Source: Calothrix sp. NIES-4105 (GTDB lineage Bacteria; Cyanobacteriota; Cyanobacteriia; Cyanobacteriales; Nostocaceae). Taken from it: 64,000 nt of DNA. A program made the position numbers and the translations under genes. Below, piece after piece: positions 8,623 to 17,836 of this stretch. Every line of letters starts with the position of its first letter. Within the stretch, counting starts at the first letter, position 1. Below the pieces are notes generated by a model. That model was not told the DNA's origin and did not search any database. It saw only the letters and a list, made by a program, of their open reading frames with translations. The DNA lies in contig NZ_AP018290.1 of NCBI RefSeq assembly GCF_002368415.1, positions 933,470 to 997,469 on the forward strand, in the 5' to 3' direction.

Positions 8623-10134
8623 ATGACTGACCAAATAACCGTTTTATTAATCGACGACCAATCTATAATTGGTGAAGCTATTAGAGGAATGCTGGCGCCC
8701 GAACAAGATATAGTATTTCATTATTGCAGTGACCCCACACTTGCTTTGAAAACAGCGGTACAGTGCAAACCAACCATTATTTTACAAGACCTTGTAATGC
8801 CACAAATGGATGGATTGCTTTTAGTACAATATCTTCGTTCATTTGATTCCCCTACCTGTCATGTTCCTTTAATTGTTCTATCTAGTAAAGAAGAACCAGT
8901 TATTAAAGCTAAAGCATTTTCGCTTGGCGCCAATGATTACTTGGTAAAACTTCCAGATAAAATGGAACTAATCGCCCGTATCCGTTATCATTCCCAAGCT
9001 TATATTAATTTTTTAAAGCGACAAGAAGCAGAAGCTCTCTTCAAAGCTGAAATAATGCGACAAGCAGCATATATTGAACAGGTGGATAGGGTAACATCTG
9101 CTGCAACGGATGTTGAACGCGATGCTTTTCAACCAGATGCATTAGATGAGGTTGCCAAACGCAGCGATGAGTTAGGCAAACTCGCACGTGTTTTTACCAA
9201 TATGGTGAAAACGGTTAAAATTCGTGAAACAGAGTTGATAAGCGCGAATACTCAGCTAGAGTCTTTATTAAAAGCTTACGGACGATTTGTACCTCACGAA
9301 TACTTGCGTTTTTTACGTAAAGAGTCAATTACCGATGTAAACTTGGGCGACCATGTAAGCAAAGTCATGGCAGTAATGTTTAGTGACATTCGCTCGTTTA
9401 CTACAATCTCTGAAGGTATGACACCTCAAGATAATTTTAACTTTGTTAACGCATATCTCAAGCGCGTTAGTCCAGAAATACGCAGTAACTACGGTATCAT
9501 CGTCAAATTTTTAGGAGATGGGATGATGGCAGTATTTCCCGAAGGCGCCGATGATGCAATTGCTGCCGGGGTAGCAAAACAAAATCAAGTTCAAAAATAC
9601 AACATTTCTCGCAAACAACAAGGCTACTTACCACTCGAAGTAGGTATTGGAATTCACGTTGGACATATGATGTTAGGGATGGTGGGTGAAGAAAGTCGAA
9701 TGCAGGGAGATGCCTTTTCCGATAACGTTAACCTTACCGCGCGTTTAGAAGGGCTAACAAAATTTTATGGAGTATCACTGTTAATATCCGAACAAGCTCT
9801 ACAAAATATGAGTAATTCAAATAAATATCAAATTCGGTTTTTAGACAGAGTAATTGTCAAAGGACGAACTGAAGCCATTGCAGTTTACGAAGTACTTGAT
9901 GCAGAAGCTGAAGAAATCCGTCAACTCAAAATCAAAACCCAAACTGATTTTGAAGAAGCGCTAAAGTATTACAAATACGCCGACTTTGCTCAGGCACGTC
10001 ACAGCTTTGAAAACATGCTTTCTGTAAATCCCACAGATAAAACAGCTAAATTATATCTGCAACGTCTGGAAATTTTATCGCAGCGAGGAGTACCTGAAAA
10101 TTGGAATGGTGTATGGGCTTTGACTGAAAAGTAA
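8623..10134 (+). CDS. Response regulator with class III adenylate/guanylate cyclase output
   Basis: A 503-residue protein: receiver (about 1-125, Asp56 in QDLVMP), a helical linker ending in a HAMP-like segment (RSDELGKLARVFTNM, about 180-195), class III cyclase domain (about 245-425), and a C-terminal tail with TPR-like character. Both metal aspartates are present: Asp255 (FSDIRSFT) and Asp299 (FLGDGMM). Lys295 and Asp367 occupy the positions that select adenine, and Asn370/Arg374 fit the transition-state pair, so cAMP is the likely product. It takes the place that WspR (receiver-GGDEF) has in Wsp operons and is 14 bases after cheB, completing the operon. Confidence 0.92.
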   Translation: MTDQITVLLIDDQSIIGEAIRGMLAPEQDIVFHYCSDPTLALKTAVQCKPTIILQDLVMPQMDGLLLVQYLRSFDSPTCHVPLIVLSSKEEPVIKAKAFSLGANDYLVKLPDKMELIARIRYHSQAYINFLKRQEAEALFKAEIMRQAAYIEQVDRVTSAATDVERDAFQPDALDEVAKRSDELGKLARVFTNMVKTVKIRETELISANTQLESLLKAYGRFVPHEYLRFLRKESITDVNLGDHVSKVMAVMFSDIRSFTTISEGMTPQDNFNFVNAYLKRVSPEIRSNYGIIVKFLGDGMMAVFPEGADDAIAAGVAKQNQVQKYNISRKQQGYLPLEVGIGIHVGHMMLGMVGEESRMQGDAFSDNVNLTARLEGLTKFYGVSLLISEQALQNMSNSNKYQIRFLDRVIVKGRTEAIAVYEVLDAEAEEIRQLKIKTQTDFEEALKYYKYADFAQARHSFENMLSVNPTDKTAKLYLQRLEILSQRGVPENWNGVWALTEK

Positions 10135-10195
10135 GCGTTTTGCGCTCAAACGCATCCTCCCGACGTGCGGTCGAGAGTTGCCGGGAATCTTGTTT

Positions 10196-11535
10196 TTAAT
10201 TTACATTAAAAGACTTCCAAAAAATCAAATCACCTACTGGCAATAATATCAGCATTGTGAGCGTGCCGGAGTAATTGACATCGGTAGGTGTTAATTCTTT
10301 ATCTTTAAACTCAACAACATTTTGTAAGCGCTCGACCTTTGCCATTAGTGGTTCAATAGTTTTTTCGAGGTCTGAATTAACTACTTTCGCAGCTTGAGCG
10401 TTAAAAGTGTTACCCCAGTTGTTTGCACAGGCGCCTTCCAAGGCTTTTTCTAACTCAGCAACTCGTTGTTCTAATTTTTGGTTTTCGATTTGTAGCGCGC
10501 GGACTGATTGTAGTTCCTCTTCTTTAGCCGCGAGTTGCTCTATCAATGCTTGTTTTGCTTGTGCCATTTTTTGAGCATATTGTTCAGCTGCTATAAGTTC
10601 GCGTTTCGCTGCTTGTATTGCTGCAGAGCGAATTTCTATAAACCGCCCCTGCTCTTCAAGAGCTTTTTCTCTATCTCGTTGTGCTAAAGCAGAAGCTATT
10701 TTTTCTTCCACTTGTTCGAGCGTGAACAATTGCTTGGAAGCAATGGAATTATTAGTTTGTTTAGTTTCTGGCTGTAATTGGTTTTCTTTAAATAAATTTT
10801 TGACCTCCATCCCTTGAGCCACTGTGTTATCTAGTAACACCCTTTTAGGAATCAGACTGCTGGGACATGATAATGCCTCTATGACCAGCCCAAATTTTAT
10901 CGCACGTTACTATTACTCTTACTCCACGAGCAAGAGGAATGGAAGAGTGGGAGAGTGGAGGTGTGGGGGAATCTAGTTGACTTATAGCATTTTGTAGGCT
11001 CTGTTTCGCGATTACTCCCCCACTCTCCCTTTCTCCCTCTCCCCCACTCTTCTTTACTTGTTGTGCTGTTTTCTTACCTGTGCGTACTAATTCTTTGATC
11101 AAGTCGGTGCTGACTTTGGTTAATTGGCGAAGTGCTGATACGCTCCAATGCCCGAACATTCTGACGCACAAGACGTTGTATTTTTGGAGAGAGCTTTTCA
11201 AACCAAACCCATATTTCCATCGCTGAGGTTGCTATATAGCGGGAGCTTCCGAAATCGTCACTTTTAAGCCAAGAAGAAAATATTTTCTTCCCATCAGGGC
11301 ATTCACGCAAGCAGTCAAAATATAAGTCTTGCAATGCTCGTCCGACTTCTAGCAATCCGTCAAAGGTTTGACGGACAAAACCTAAAAAGGTACCGAGAGT
11401 AGATTTAGCTTTGCTTTGTAGGTCAGGAAGCGCAAATTGGCTGTAATCAAAGTTGTAGACAAGTGCTACGGGTAATATGCTGCCAGCTTCTGAGTTCGGA
11501 TGTACTGAAATATTACTCAGCTTATATGTCATCAT
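10196..11535 (-). pseudogene. Broken coiled-coil gene (plasmid-type cyanobacterial family), two frameshifts
   Basis: Three consecutive minus-strand frames read as one protein. Piece 1 (11535 to about 11155) runs to RQNVRA; piece 2 continues WSVSALRQL from about 11154 to 10845, past a low-complexity segment and VTCDKIWAGHRGIIMSQQ; piece 3 continues VLLDNTVAQGMEVKNLF and a long coiled coil (about 10800-10300). Both junctions need one base to be skipped in the same direction: near 11153 (gcattgg) and near 10840-10850. From memory such proteins are common on Nostocales plasmids; function unknown. Natural decay is likely, but assembly errors or programmed shifting remain possible. The far C-terminus also looks degraded. 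Confidence 0.65.
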
Positions 11536-11768
11536 AGTGTTGACCTTAATATTATTGGGTCTAGATTGAAGGCGAGCGCCCGTTCCGCCAAGAAGGATGC
11601 GCTCGCTTTCTATTTATATTTAAATTTTACTACGTCTCTTACAAATATTTTTAAATTTGTAAAAAATATTTATATATTTGTAATTGGATAAGATGTACTT
11701 GAGAGCGACATTTGTTTAAACAGGCAACTGCAAGTAAATTAAAAGGAGTTGATTCTATATGCTTTACA

Positions 11769-12119
11769 TTGATTAAGTGGCGACTGAAAGAAATTATGGC
11801 TAGGTACAACATTAAGGGCGTGAGCCTAGCCAGCAGATTAGACGTAGGTCCAAACGCTATTTCTGCTCTTAGAAACGCCAAAACGATGCCGCGCCTCGAT
11901 GGAGTGGCATTGAATTCGTTATGCAATGCTTTAAATGAGTTGGCACAAGATTTGGATAAGACAATAACGCCAACAGATTTACTAGATTATTCTCCAGACC
12001 CCGTGAATGCTGCCGAAGCTTTGGAACTTTTTAGCCTTAGAGGGCGCCATAACAAAAAACAAGGAAAAAATGGGACATCAGGGCAGCCAATAGACTCAGA
12101 TACTGCAAATGCTTCGTAA
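11769..12119 (+). CDS. Small XRE-type helix-turn-helix regulator
   Basis: From TTG 11769 the protein is about 116 residues beginning MIKWRLKEIMARYNIKG; residues about 5-70 form a Cro/cI-type HTH (SLASRLDVGPNAISALRN is the recognition region). The remaining tail is basic and low in complexity. The frame is open back to TTG 11712, but the MIKWRLK start fits the family. An AAGGAG at 11743-11748 instead sits 10 bases before an ATG (11759) that encodes only a five-residue peptide overlapping the start, so translation may be coupled. It is divergent from the broken coiled-coil gene, which it may regulate. Confidence 0.72.
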   Translation: MIKWRLKEIMARYNIKGVSLASRLDVGPNAISALRNAKTMPRLDGVALNSLCNALNELAQDLDKTITPTDLLDYSPDPVNAAEALELFSLRGRHNKKQGKNGTSGQPIDSDTANAS

Positions 12120-13561
12120 AGCAGTTAGGCATTTTTATCTAGCACAAGTAGAAAATAGTTTATTTATAACCTAAAACTCGTATCCTCTATCTTCAACCAA
12201 TGATAAGGCACGCACAAAAAGGGCGCCTTTCGTTATAAACGCGCCCGTGATAAAAGCACGTCGGCTCCGAAAACCTATCCCAATGATTGCATTGTAGTAT
12301 ATGTAATACAAAATGATGATAAATTTAAATGCTCGCGGCGCCGTGAGTAAAGGGGTTTTCGTAACCTTAGCTGATTGTGTATTTGAAGATGCGCTCTTCA
12401 GTGGGCAGATTCTCAAGGAAGACCAACTGATGCAGAAGCAGCTTTTTTGATTGAAACATCAGTCAGGCTTGCATTCGGAGCGTGGAGAGATAACCCCAAA
12501 ACATCAAGGAGAGAGTAAAAGTAAATGAATATTGTTTAAATATTGCGCTTAACGGCGCCTCGAAGTCTAAGATACGGAGGTGATTTTAGTTGCATTCCGG
12601 GTGGTTTATGCGTACTTATCGGTTGATTGTAAATATTCCGCATTGTTTGCAGCCTCCTACTCTATGACCAGACCCAAAAGTTGCCAGGGTCTGGAAGCGT
12701 AAGCTTGGACTTTAGTGCCTGAGAACCTTATTGCTACGTTAGTTATTTGCTAATAATTCCTAATAAGTCAGCATAATTTGTCCACAACTGCAAAATGGAA
12801 GCATCTAGCTGTCCGCAAGTTGTTGAATTTTATACTCTCTAACCCTGATAAAAACGTCGTCAACAAGAGTACTATTTTTGTAATTTCCTACTCCGCCAAG
12901 GTTTGAGAGTTTGAACCATAATTTGTCAGAAACGCGATTGGAAGCATATGGTGTCATTTTATGCCAAGTAATCGTTCCAGTCACATTAAGTCACATTATT
13001 CTCTGTTTGTGGAAGCATAAGCTTGCCGATGCCGATTGAAAGCATAAGTTTGCCGTTCCGGCAATATTATCCTTCCACTGGCAGACTAAACTAGACGGTT
13101 TAGTTTGCACTTCATGACAGCTTCGCTATATTTGCCCTGTTTTGGAGTAACATAATGTTTTCCGATGTTGTAAGCGCTTCTATAATGACGCAAACGTGTA
13201 TTTTTTCCTTGGATTCTAGAAATGAACGGGTGCGGCGCCTGTTAAATCGGGGATTAAAGTATATTTTGTATCACAGTAGAGCCAGTTGCTGTTGCTTTTG
13301 TGCCCAATGGTTACATACACCATGCGAGCAGAATTTGGCAACCGCAATAAAGATTGATATTTTTCGCGCGTCTTTTCCAAATGCGTAAATTTTACACATT
13401 TGAATATCACTGCTTCAAGTCAGAAACATAATTGCATATAAATTTGATTCAGCCTCAAAAAATACTCCGGCGGAGGCTTGAAAATTATTTTACATACAAA
13501 GACCATAATTTAAACAGTTGTCAATGTATAAATAATCTTAGTAATTTTCTTCGTTAAGCAT
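12120..13561. other. Gene-free 1.4 kb stretch
   Basis: I see no credible gene here. Short open frames exist on both strands (for example 12171-12416 minus and 13155-13388 plus) but have no ribosome site, domain or protein-like composition. The stretch includes five related short motifs at 12692-13054 (separate entry) and several GGCGCC sites. It may be an element end or the remains of deleted genes. Confidence 0.6.
12692..13054. repeat. Five spaced copies of a TGGAAGCATAAGCTTG-type motif
   Basis: Copies begin at 12692 (tggaagcgtaagcttg), 12796 (tggaagcatctagctgtcc), 12939 (tggaagcatatggtgtc), 13010 (tggaagcataagcttgcc) and 13037 (tgaaagcataagtttgcc). The last two are 27 bases apart, in the same orientation. 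Clustered direct copies of a ~17-base word in a gene-free area resemble transposase or initiator binding sites. No matching inverted end was found by eye. Confidence 0.55.
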
Positions 13562-14707
13562 ATGAATACAGTGTACGATGTTATCATTATAGGTGGCGGG
13601 ATAGCTGGTGCATCATTGGCATACCATCTTGTTTGCCAAGGAGTTAAAACGCTGTTGTTTGACCGACGGGATGAGGGTTTGGCTACACATGCTGGGGCAG
13701 GAATCGTCTCCCCTTTTACAGCCTCAAATGCTATTGGTTTTGGCAATGACAGTCTGTTTAACTTTGCGGTGGAAGCGTTAGAGTATTATCCCATACTCAT
13801 GAAGCAATTAGATAAACAATCTGATTCAAGTATTTTTGCTAATAATGGCTTAATCGTAGTGGCTGCTGAGTCTGATGATTTTCAAAAGTTTGAGGAACTA
13901 AAAAGTTGTATCTACCAAAGGTATCTTGCGCGCTCTTTATCCACAACAAACGAGGTACGTTCGCTGTCCAGTGATGAAGCTCAACAGATGTTTCCAGCTT
14001 TAGCTAAAACAAAAGGGGCTATTTACGTAAGTCGGGCTGCACAAGTGGATGGTAGCCTAATAACTCAAGCTCTCTATACTGCAGCAGAACAACATAATTT
14101 GACTGTTAAACCCGTTGGAGTTGAGCAGTTAATTATACAAAACCACGTGGTAAAGGGTGTGGTAGCTAATGGTGATACTTTTTTGGCGCAGAATGTAGCG
14201 ATTGCTGGTGGTGCGTGGTCAATAGAATTTGAGAAACAGTTGGGACTAAAAATTCCGATTACGCCACTGCGGGGGCAAATTATTCACCTAAATGTCACAA
14301 ACATAGATACAACTAACAAACCGATTATTAGTACGGTTGGTGATCGTTATATGATGTCTTGGCCTGATAACCGTGTTGTTGTGGGCGCCAGTAGAGAGAG
14401 TGTGGGATTTGATGTACACACTACTGTAGAAGGAGTTCACGAAGTACTAGGTGAAGCTTTACGGGTGACACCTAAACTCAAAGATGCATCACTGCGAGAA
14501 ATTCGAGTTGGCTTACGTCCTATATCCCAGGATCAATTACCTATTTTGGGAACTGTGCCTAATATTGACAACTTATACCTTGCTACCGGACTGGGTAATG
14601 CAGGTCTCTCCGCTGGTCCTTATATTGGTAAGGTGGTCGCTGAAACAATTCTTAATAAACACAGTCAAACCGATATTACTGCTTTCAATGTCCAACGATT
14701 TAACTAG
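13562..14707 (+). CDS. FAD-dependent amine/amino-acid oxidoreductase (DAO family)
   Basis: A 381-residue flavoprotein. The N-terminal Rossmann motif IIGGGIAGASLAYHL (about residues 9-23) binds FAD, and the C-terminal YLATGLGNAGLSAGP (about 339-353) is the second FAD-contact motif of the DAO fold. A mid-domain GGAWS and TPLRGQI are typical of glycine oxidase/D-amino-acid dehydrogenase-like members. The substrate cannot be told. It starts with ATG 13562. It looks intact, unlike most genes for 15 kb on either side, so it is either a survivor or cargo of a mobile region. Confidence 0.85.
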   Translation: MNTVYDVIIIGGGIAGASLAYHLVCQGVKTLLFDRRDEGLATHAGAGIVSPFTASNAIGFGNDSLFNFAVEALEYYPILMKQLDKQSDSSIFANNGLIVVAAESDDFQKFEELKSCIYQRYLARSLSTTNEVRSLSSDEAQQMFPALAKTKGAIYVSRAAQVDGSLITQALYTAAEQHNLTVKPVGVEQLIIQNHVVKGVVANGDTFLAQNVAIAGGAWSIEFEKQLGLKIPITPLRGQIIHLNVTNIDTTNKPIISTVGDRYMMSWPDNRVVVGASRESVGFDVHTTVEGVHEVLGEALRVTPKLKDASLREIRVGLRPISQDQLPILGTVPNIDNLYLATGLGNAGLSAGPYIGKVVAETILNKHSQTDITAFNVQRFN

Positions 14708-15181
14708 ACTCAGTAATCCTGGCACCCATCCATCTACAACCACTTGATCTAAATTCGTGACAGTTCGTTAAAAAATAACCGCAAAGACGCAAAGGACGTT
14801 AAGAAAAAGAAAAAAAGTAACATGAGCAAAACTTGTGTATACACGGTAGCCGCGTGTCAGGGGGGCAGGGGGGATCGATTCCGAGAAAATCTTTTAACCG
14901 AGCAGTATTGAGGCGCCTTCGATTTGGCCAAATTGCTCATGCTTTCCGGCATTGGGAATACAGCAATCTATCATGCCAATGATTATTACAGTATATACAA
15001 ATGCACTAATAATTATGATTGGTGAAAAGGCAGCAGATTTAATTAAAGGTGTGGCAAAGGCAGTAAATCTGGTAGACGACCAAGTGTACTACCCTGCTAT
15101 TTCACGATCGTTATTCATATTTAAAGGATGTTTTAAAACTATCTGCAATGTCATACTGAACCCTTCACTACGTTCGAGGGC
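14708..15181. other. Degenerate stretch, no intact gene
   Basis: A copy of the 'accgcaaagacgcaaaggacg' dispersed repeat lies at 14778-14798. An open frame at 14952-15251 includes a protein-like run (EKAADLIKGVAKAVNLVDDQ, about 15023-15082) and may be the eroded upstream part of the nSTAND gene described next, but I cannot assign it. A motif resembling the dispersed 'aggatgttttaaaa' repeat is at 15124. Confidence 0.4.
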
Positions 15182-15396
15182 AGGCTGCGTCCATCTGATA
15201 ATTTATTTGCTTCCTCAGACATTCAAGTTGCACCAATACAGCCGAGTTTAAAAAGTCAACTGGAACGTGCGCGCGATATTTTGGGACAAGCAAAGCTATA
15301 CGCATCATCTAATCTTTTGTTTGATGCTTTAAGAATTGTTTTGAAATATCCTAGCAATGAAACTCAACTCAAAGACTTTCGCTCATCCTTATATTA
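15182..15396 (+). pseudogene. Upstream fragment of the nSTAND gene, cut by IS982
   Basis: This frame encodes a protein-like segment (PSLKSQLERARDILGQAKLY ... LLFDALRIVLKYP ... QLKDFRSS) with no start of its own; it ends where IS982 begins. After the IS, the frame of the nSTAND1 gene is open from 16485 and reads NTDESVPSWSDLGGLSG before the annotated GTG. The two halves plausibly belonged to one gene, although joining them across one copy of the 5-base target duplication leaves a one-base frame difference, so there is additional damage. Confidence 0.5.
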
Positions 15397-16483
15397 ACCC
15401 AAGTTGCGGGTTATCCTCCTCCGCGTGCGAAGCACGCGGAGTCGGTACAGGCGCCCATAACAAATTGGGTGGATGTGAATAGCACAACCACAACTTAAAC
15501 TAACTCCTGCAACGTAAGTAAGCTCGTAGCCTTCAAGTCACATATGTGGCTTATTCTATAAAAGCTGATTTGAGAGAGAATGCAATAATAAACGCTTCGA
15601 GTTTAAGTATGAAACCCTTATAAGTTACTGCGTGAATTGACTTTGTAAATGCGTAAGTAATGGCGCTAAACACTGTTTCAATGTAATGTCTGGTAGACTG
15701 CTTTATATAATGATTCCAAGGCTCATCTTTGCGTTTGGAATTATGTTTTCGCATTACTTGTAATTCAATTTGACTTGACTCCTTAATATCGTCTTCACTC
15801 AAGTAATCTGTATACCCTGCGTCTGTGTATACCTGACTTCCAGGTGGCAAATTAAATGGTAAAGCAGAAGAGCGCGCGAACATCGGATGCACTGCCAGGT
15901 AAAAATACAAATTCAACTCTTACACCACTTTTTGTTGTTAATAACTGTACTCTCACTCCATAAAAATAACGCTTTTTAGATGCAATGTAACCTCTGTATT
16001 CTTCCGATTTGATTAACCTAACATTGAAGATACGAATATTATCACACATTGGAACTGGAAACGAGTCTAAAAGATACTCCGTACAATCACTACTTTCTTT
16101 AAGTATCATTCCTATTTGATGGAATAAATCGTTCATCAGCATTGATAGATTATGTAGGCGCCGATTAAATCGTGATTTTTCTAACATTTGTGGAACTAGA
16201 TTATGGTCTCTCATGTATCTACAAGCTTTGCTATGATTACCGTAGAAAAATATTGCTGCCACGAGAGCCGTTGTAATAATTTCTGCATCACTCATCTCTC
16301 TACGGATATCATCTTCATGCCCGATAGCTTTCACTCTTGTCATCGGTGATAGCATAGATAGCAATTATTTCCTAAACGCATATGCCCCTCCAAATTACTC
16401 TTCTGGAGGGGATTTTATTACGGTTGGGGTACCCTGCGATACGAGGGCGCCTTGCGCCCTCGTGAGTAACTAGCAACTTGGGT
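15397..16483 (-). mobile_element. IS982-family insertion sequence with 5-bp target duplication
   Basis: Inverted ends ACCCAAGTTGC (15397-15407) and GCAACTTGGGT (16473-16483) bracket a 1,087-base element, with TATTA flanking on both sides (15392-15396 and 16484-16488). The transposase runs on the minus strand. Hairpins lie just inside both ends: CTCCGCGTGC-GAA-GCACGCGGAG near 15418-15440 and CGAGGGCGCCTTGCGCCCTCG near 16442-16462, plus a terminator-like stem at 16384-16409. It splits the nSTAND-type gene. Confidence 0.82.
15551..16364 (-). pseudogene. IS982 transposase with a +1 frameshift
   Basis: The N-terminal frame (16364 to about 15880) gives DSFPVPMCDNIRI, KRYFYGVRVQLLTT and FVFLPGSASDVRAL, characteristic of IS982 DDE transposases. 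The continuation SALPFNLPPGSQVYTDAGY to KLEAFIIAFSLK is in another frame (about 15875 to 15551). One extra base in 'ctcttctgct' near 15873-15880 explains the shift. The rest of the protein is well preserved, so inactivation is recent or the shift is programmed. Confidence 0.8.
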
Positions 16484-16511
16484 TATTATCTGCCAAAATA
16501 CAGATGAATCG

Positions 16512-17795
16512 GTGCCGAGTTGGTCAGACTTAGGGGGACTATCTGGTAAATTACCTGAGTCTCCTTATCAAAGTTTATCTGCTTTTAAAGAAGAAGATAC
16601 AGATTTTTTCTTTGGTCGGGAACAGTTTGTTAATGAATTGTTAGCATCAGTACAAACTCAATCTTTCATTCCTATAGTTGGTGCTTCTGGAAGCGGGAAG
16701 TCTAGTATCGTTTTTGCAGGGTTAGTTCCTCGCTTACGCCAACTTGGTAATATTGAAATTATTTCTTTTCGTCCTGGTAACAATCCTCTAGGTAATTTAG
16801 CTGTAGCATTAAATCATGATTATTCACGTTTAACTCAGTTTACAAATAACAGAGATGACAATGCTAAACATTTAGTACTTATTGCTGACCAATTTGAAGA
16901 ACTTTATACTCTGGCGCCTCTAGAGTTACGTCAACCTTTTTTAGATGCTTTAATTTACGCAATCAACCATGCTCCTAAATTTACCTTGATTCTAACGTTA
17001 CGGTCAAATTTCTATGGTCATGCGTTATCTTACCGTCCTTTTAGCGATGCTTTACAGCAAAAAACTTATAATCTTGCTCCTTTGAATCGAGAAGAGTTGC
17101 GATGTGTAATTGAAAAACCAGCACAAAAAATGAAGGTTGAACTTGAGAAAGGTTTAACTGAAACTTTGATTAAAGATTTGGGTAATGAATTAGGACGTTT
17201 ACCTTTACTTGAATTGACTTTAACGAAGCTTTGGCAAAAACAGAAAAAATGGTTTCTCACTCACGAAGCTTATCAAAAAATTGGTGGTTTACAGACAGTT
17301 TTAGTTAATTACGCTGATACTGTGCTAGATAAGTTGAGTCAGTATGATAAAAAACGGGCAGAAAAAATATTTATACAGTTGGTGCGTCCAGGTGAAGATA
17401 CAGAAGACACACGACGTGTCGCTACAAAAAAAGATGTGGGAGAACGAAATTGGGATTTGGTGCAACAATTAGCTGACGCGCGCTTACTGGTAACTAATCG
17501 CGTTGAGACTTGTAAGGGTATCGAAGAGACGGTAGAAATAATTCACGAAGCATTGATTAAAGAATGGGGAACTTTGCATCAGTGGATACAAAACAACAGA
17601 CAGTTTCGGACTTGGCAAGAGCGACTGCGAGGAGCAATATGGCAATGGCAAGAAATGCAACAAGATAAAGAAGCATTGTTGCGCGGTGCGTTGTTATTAA
17701 AAGCAGAAGAAAAGCTCAAAGAACGCCCCGATGACCTAACTCAATATGAGCAAGACTACATTCAGCAAAGTATCGAACTGCGTAGGCGCCTATAA
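16512..17795 (+). CDS. nSTAND1-type NTPase, truncated
   Basis: 427 residues from GTG 16512 (the frame is open back to 16485, so the true N-terminus was upstream of the IS). PYQSLSAFKEEDTDFFFGRE at about residues 18-37 is the nSTAND1 entry motif, VGASGSGKSS (about 56-65) is Walker A and LIADQFEELY (about 123-132) is Walker B. Winged-helix-like helices follow to the stop. Full-length relatives usually continue into a membrane segment and WD40 repeats; this one stops just before, at RRRL. Such proteins act in signalling or immunity, usually with an N-terminal effector; here both flanks are lost. Probably non-functional or residual. Confidence 0.75.
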   Translation: MPSWSDLGGLSGKLPESPYQSLSAFKEEDTDFFFGREQFVNELLASVQTQSFIPIVGASGSGKSSIVFAGLVPRLRQLGNIEIISFRPGNNPLGNLAVALNHDYSRLTQFTNNRDDNAKHLVLIADQFEELYTLAPLELRQPFLDALIYAINHAPKFTLILTLRSNFYGHALSYRPFSDALQQKTYNLAPLNREELRCVIEKPAQKMKVELEKGLTETLIKDLGNELGRLPLLELTLTKLWQKQKKWFLTHEAYQKIGGLQTVLVNYADTVLDKLSQYDKKRAEKIFIQLVRPGEDTEDTRRVATKKDVGERNWDLVQQLADARLLVTNRVETCKGIEETVEIIHEALIKEWGTLHQWIQNNRQFRTWQERLRGAIWQWQEMQQDKEALLRGALLLKAEEKLKERPDDLTQYEQDYIQQSIELRRRL

Positions 17796-17802
17796 AACTT
17801 GT

Positions 17803-17836
17803 GTAGGTTAGGTTCCGGCTTTGCGTAACCCAACCT
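17803..17836. terminator. Inverted repeat after the nSTAND gene
   Basis: taggttaggtt...aacccaaccta forms an imperfect hairpin a few bases after the stop at 17795. The word family (taggttgg / ccaaccta) recurs after other genes in this window (37575, 50053, 53295), so it is a common terminator-like repeat of this genome. Confidence 0.55.

Noticed and set aside
2219-8634. Minus-strand open frames over the chemosensory operon (for example 2699-3010, 5911-6105, 7888-8157)
   Set aside because: They lie opposite clearly conserved genes and have no start signals or protein-like domains; shadows.
12171-12416. 81-codon minus-strand frame in the gene-free stretch
   Set aside because: No ribosome site and composition unlike a protein.
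12692-13054. End of a CRISPR-associated (Tn7-like) transposon
   Set aside because: No tnsB/C, tniQ or cas gene and no CRISPR array in the window; the motif array alone is not enough.
13155-13410. Overlapping short frames on both strands
   Set aside because: Mutually overlapping, no domain, cysteine-rich by chance; no support for either.
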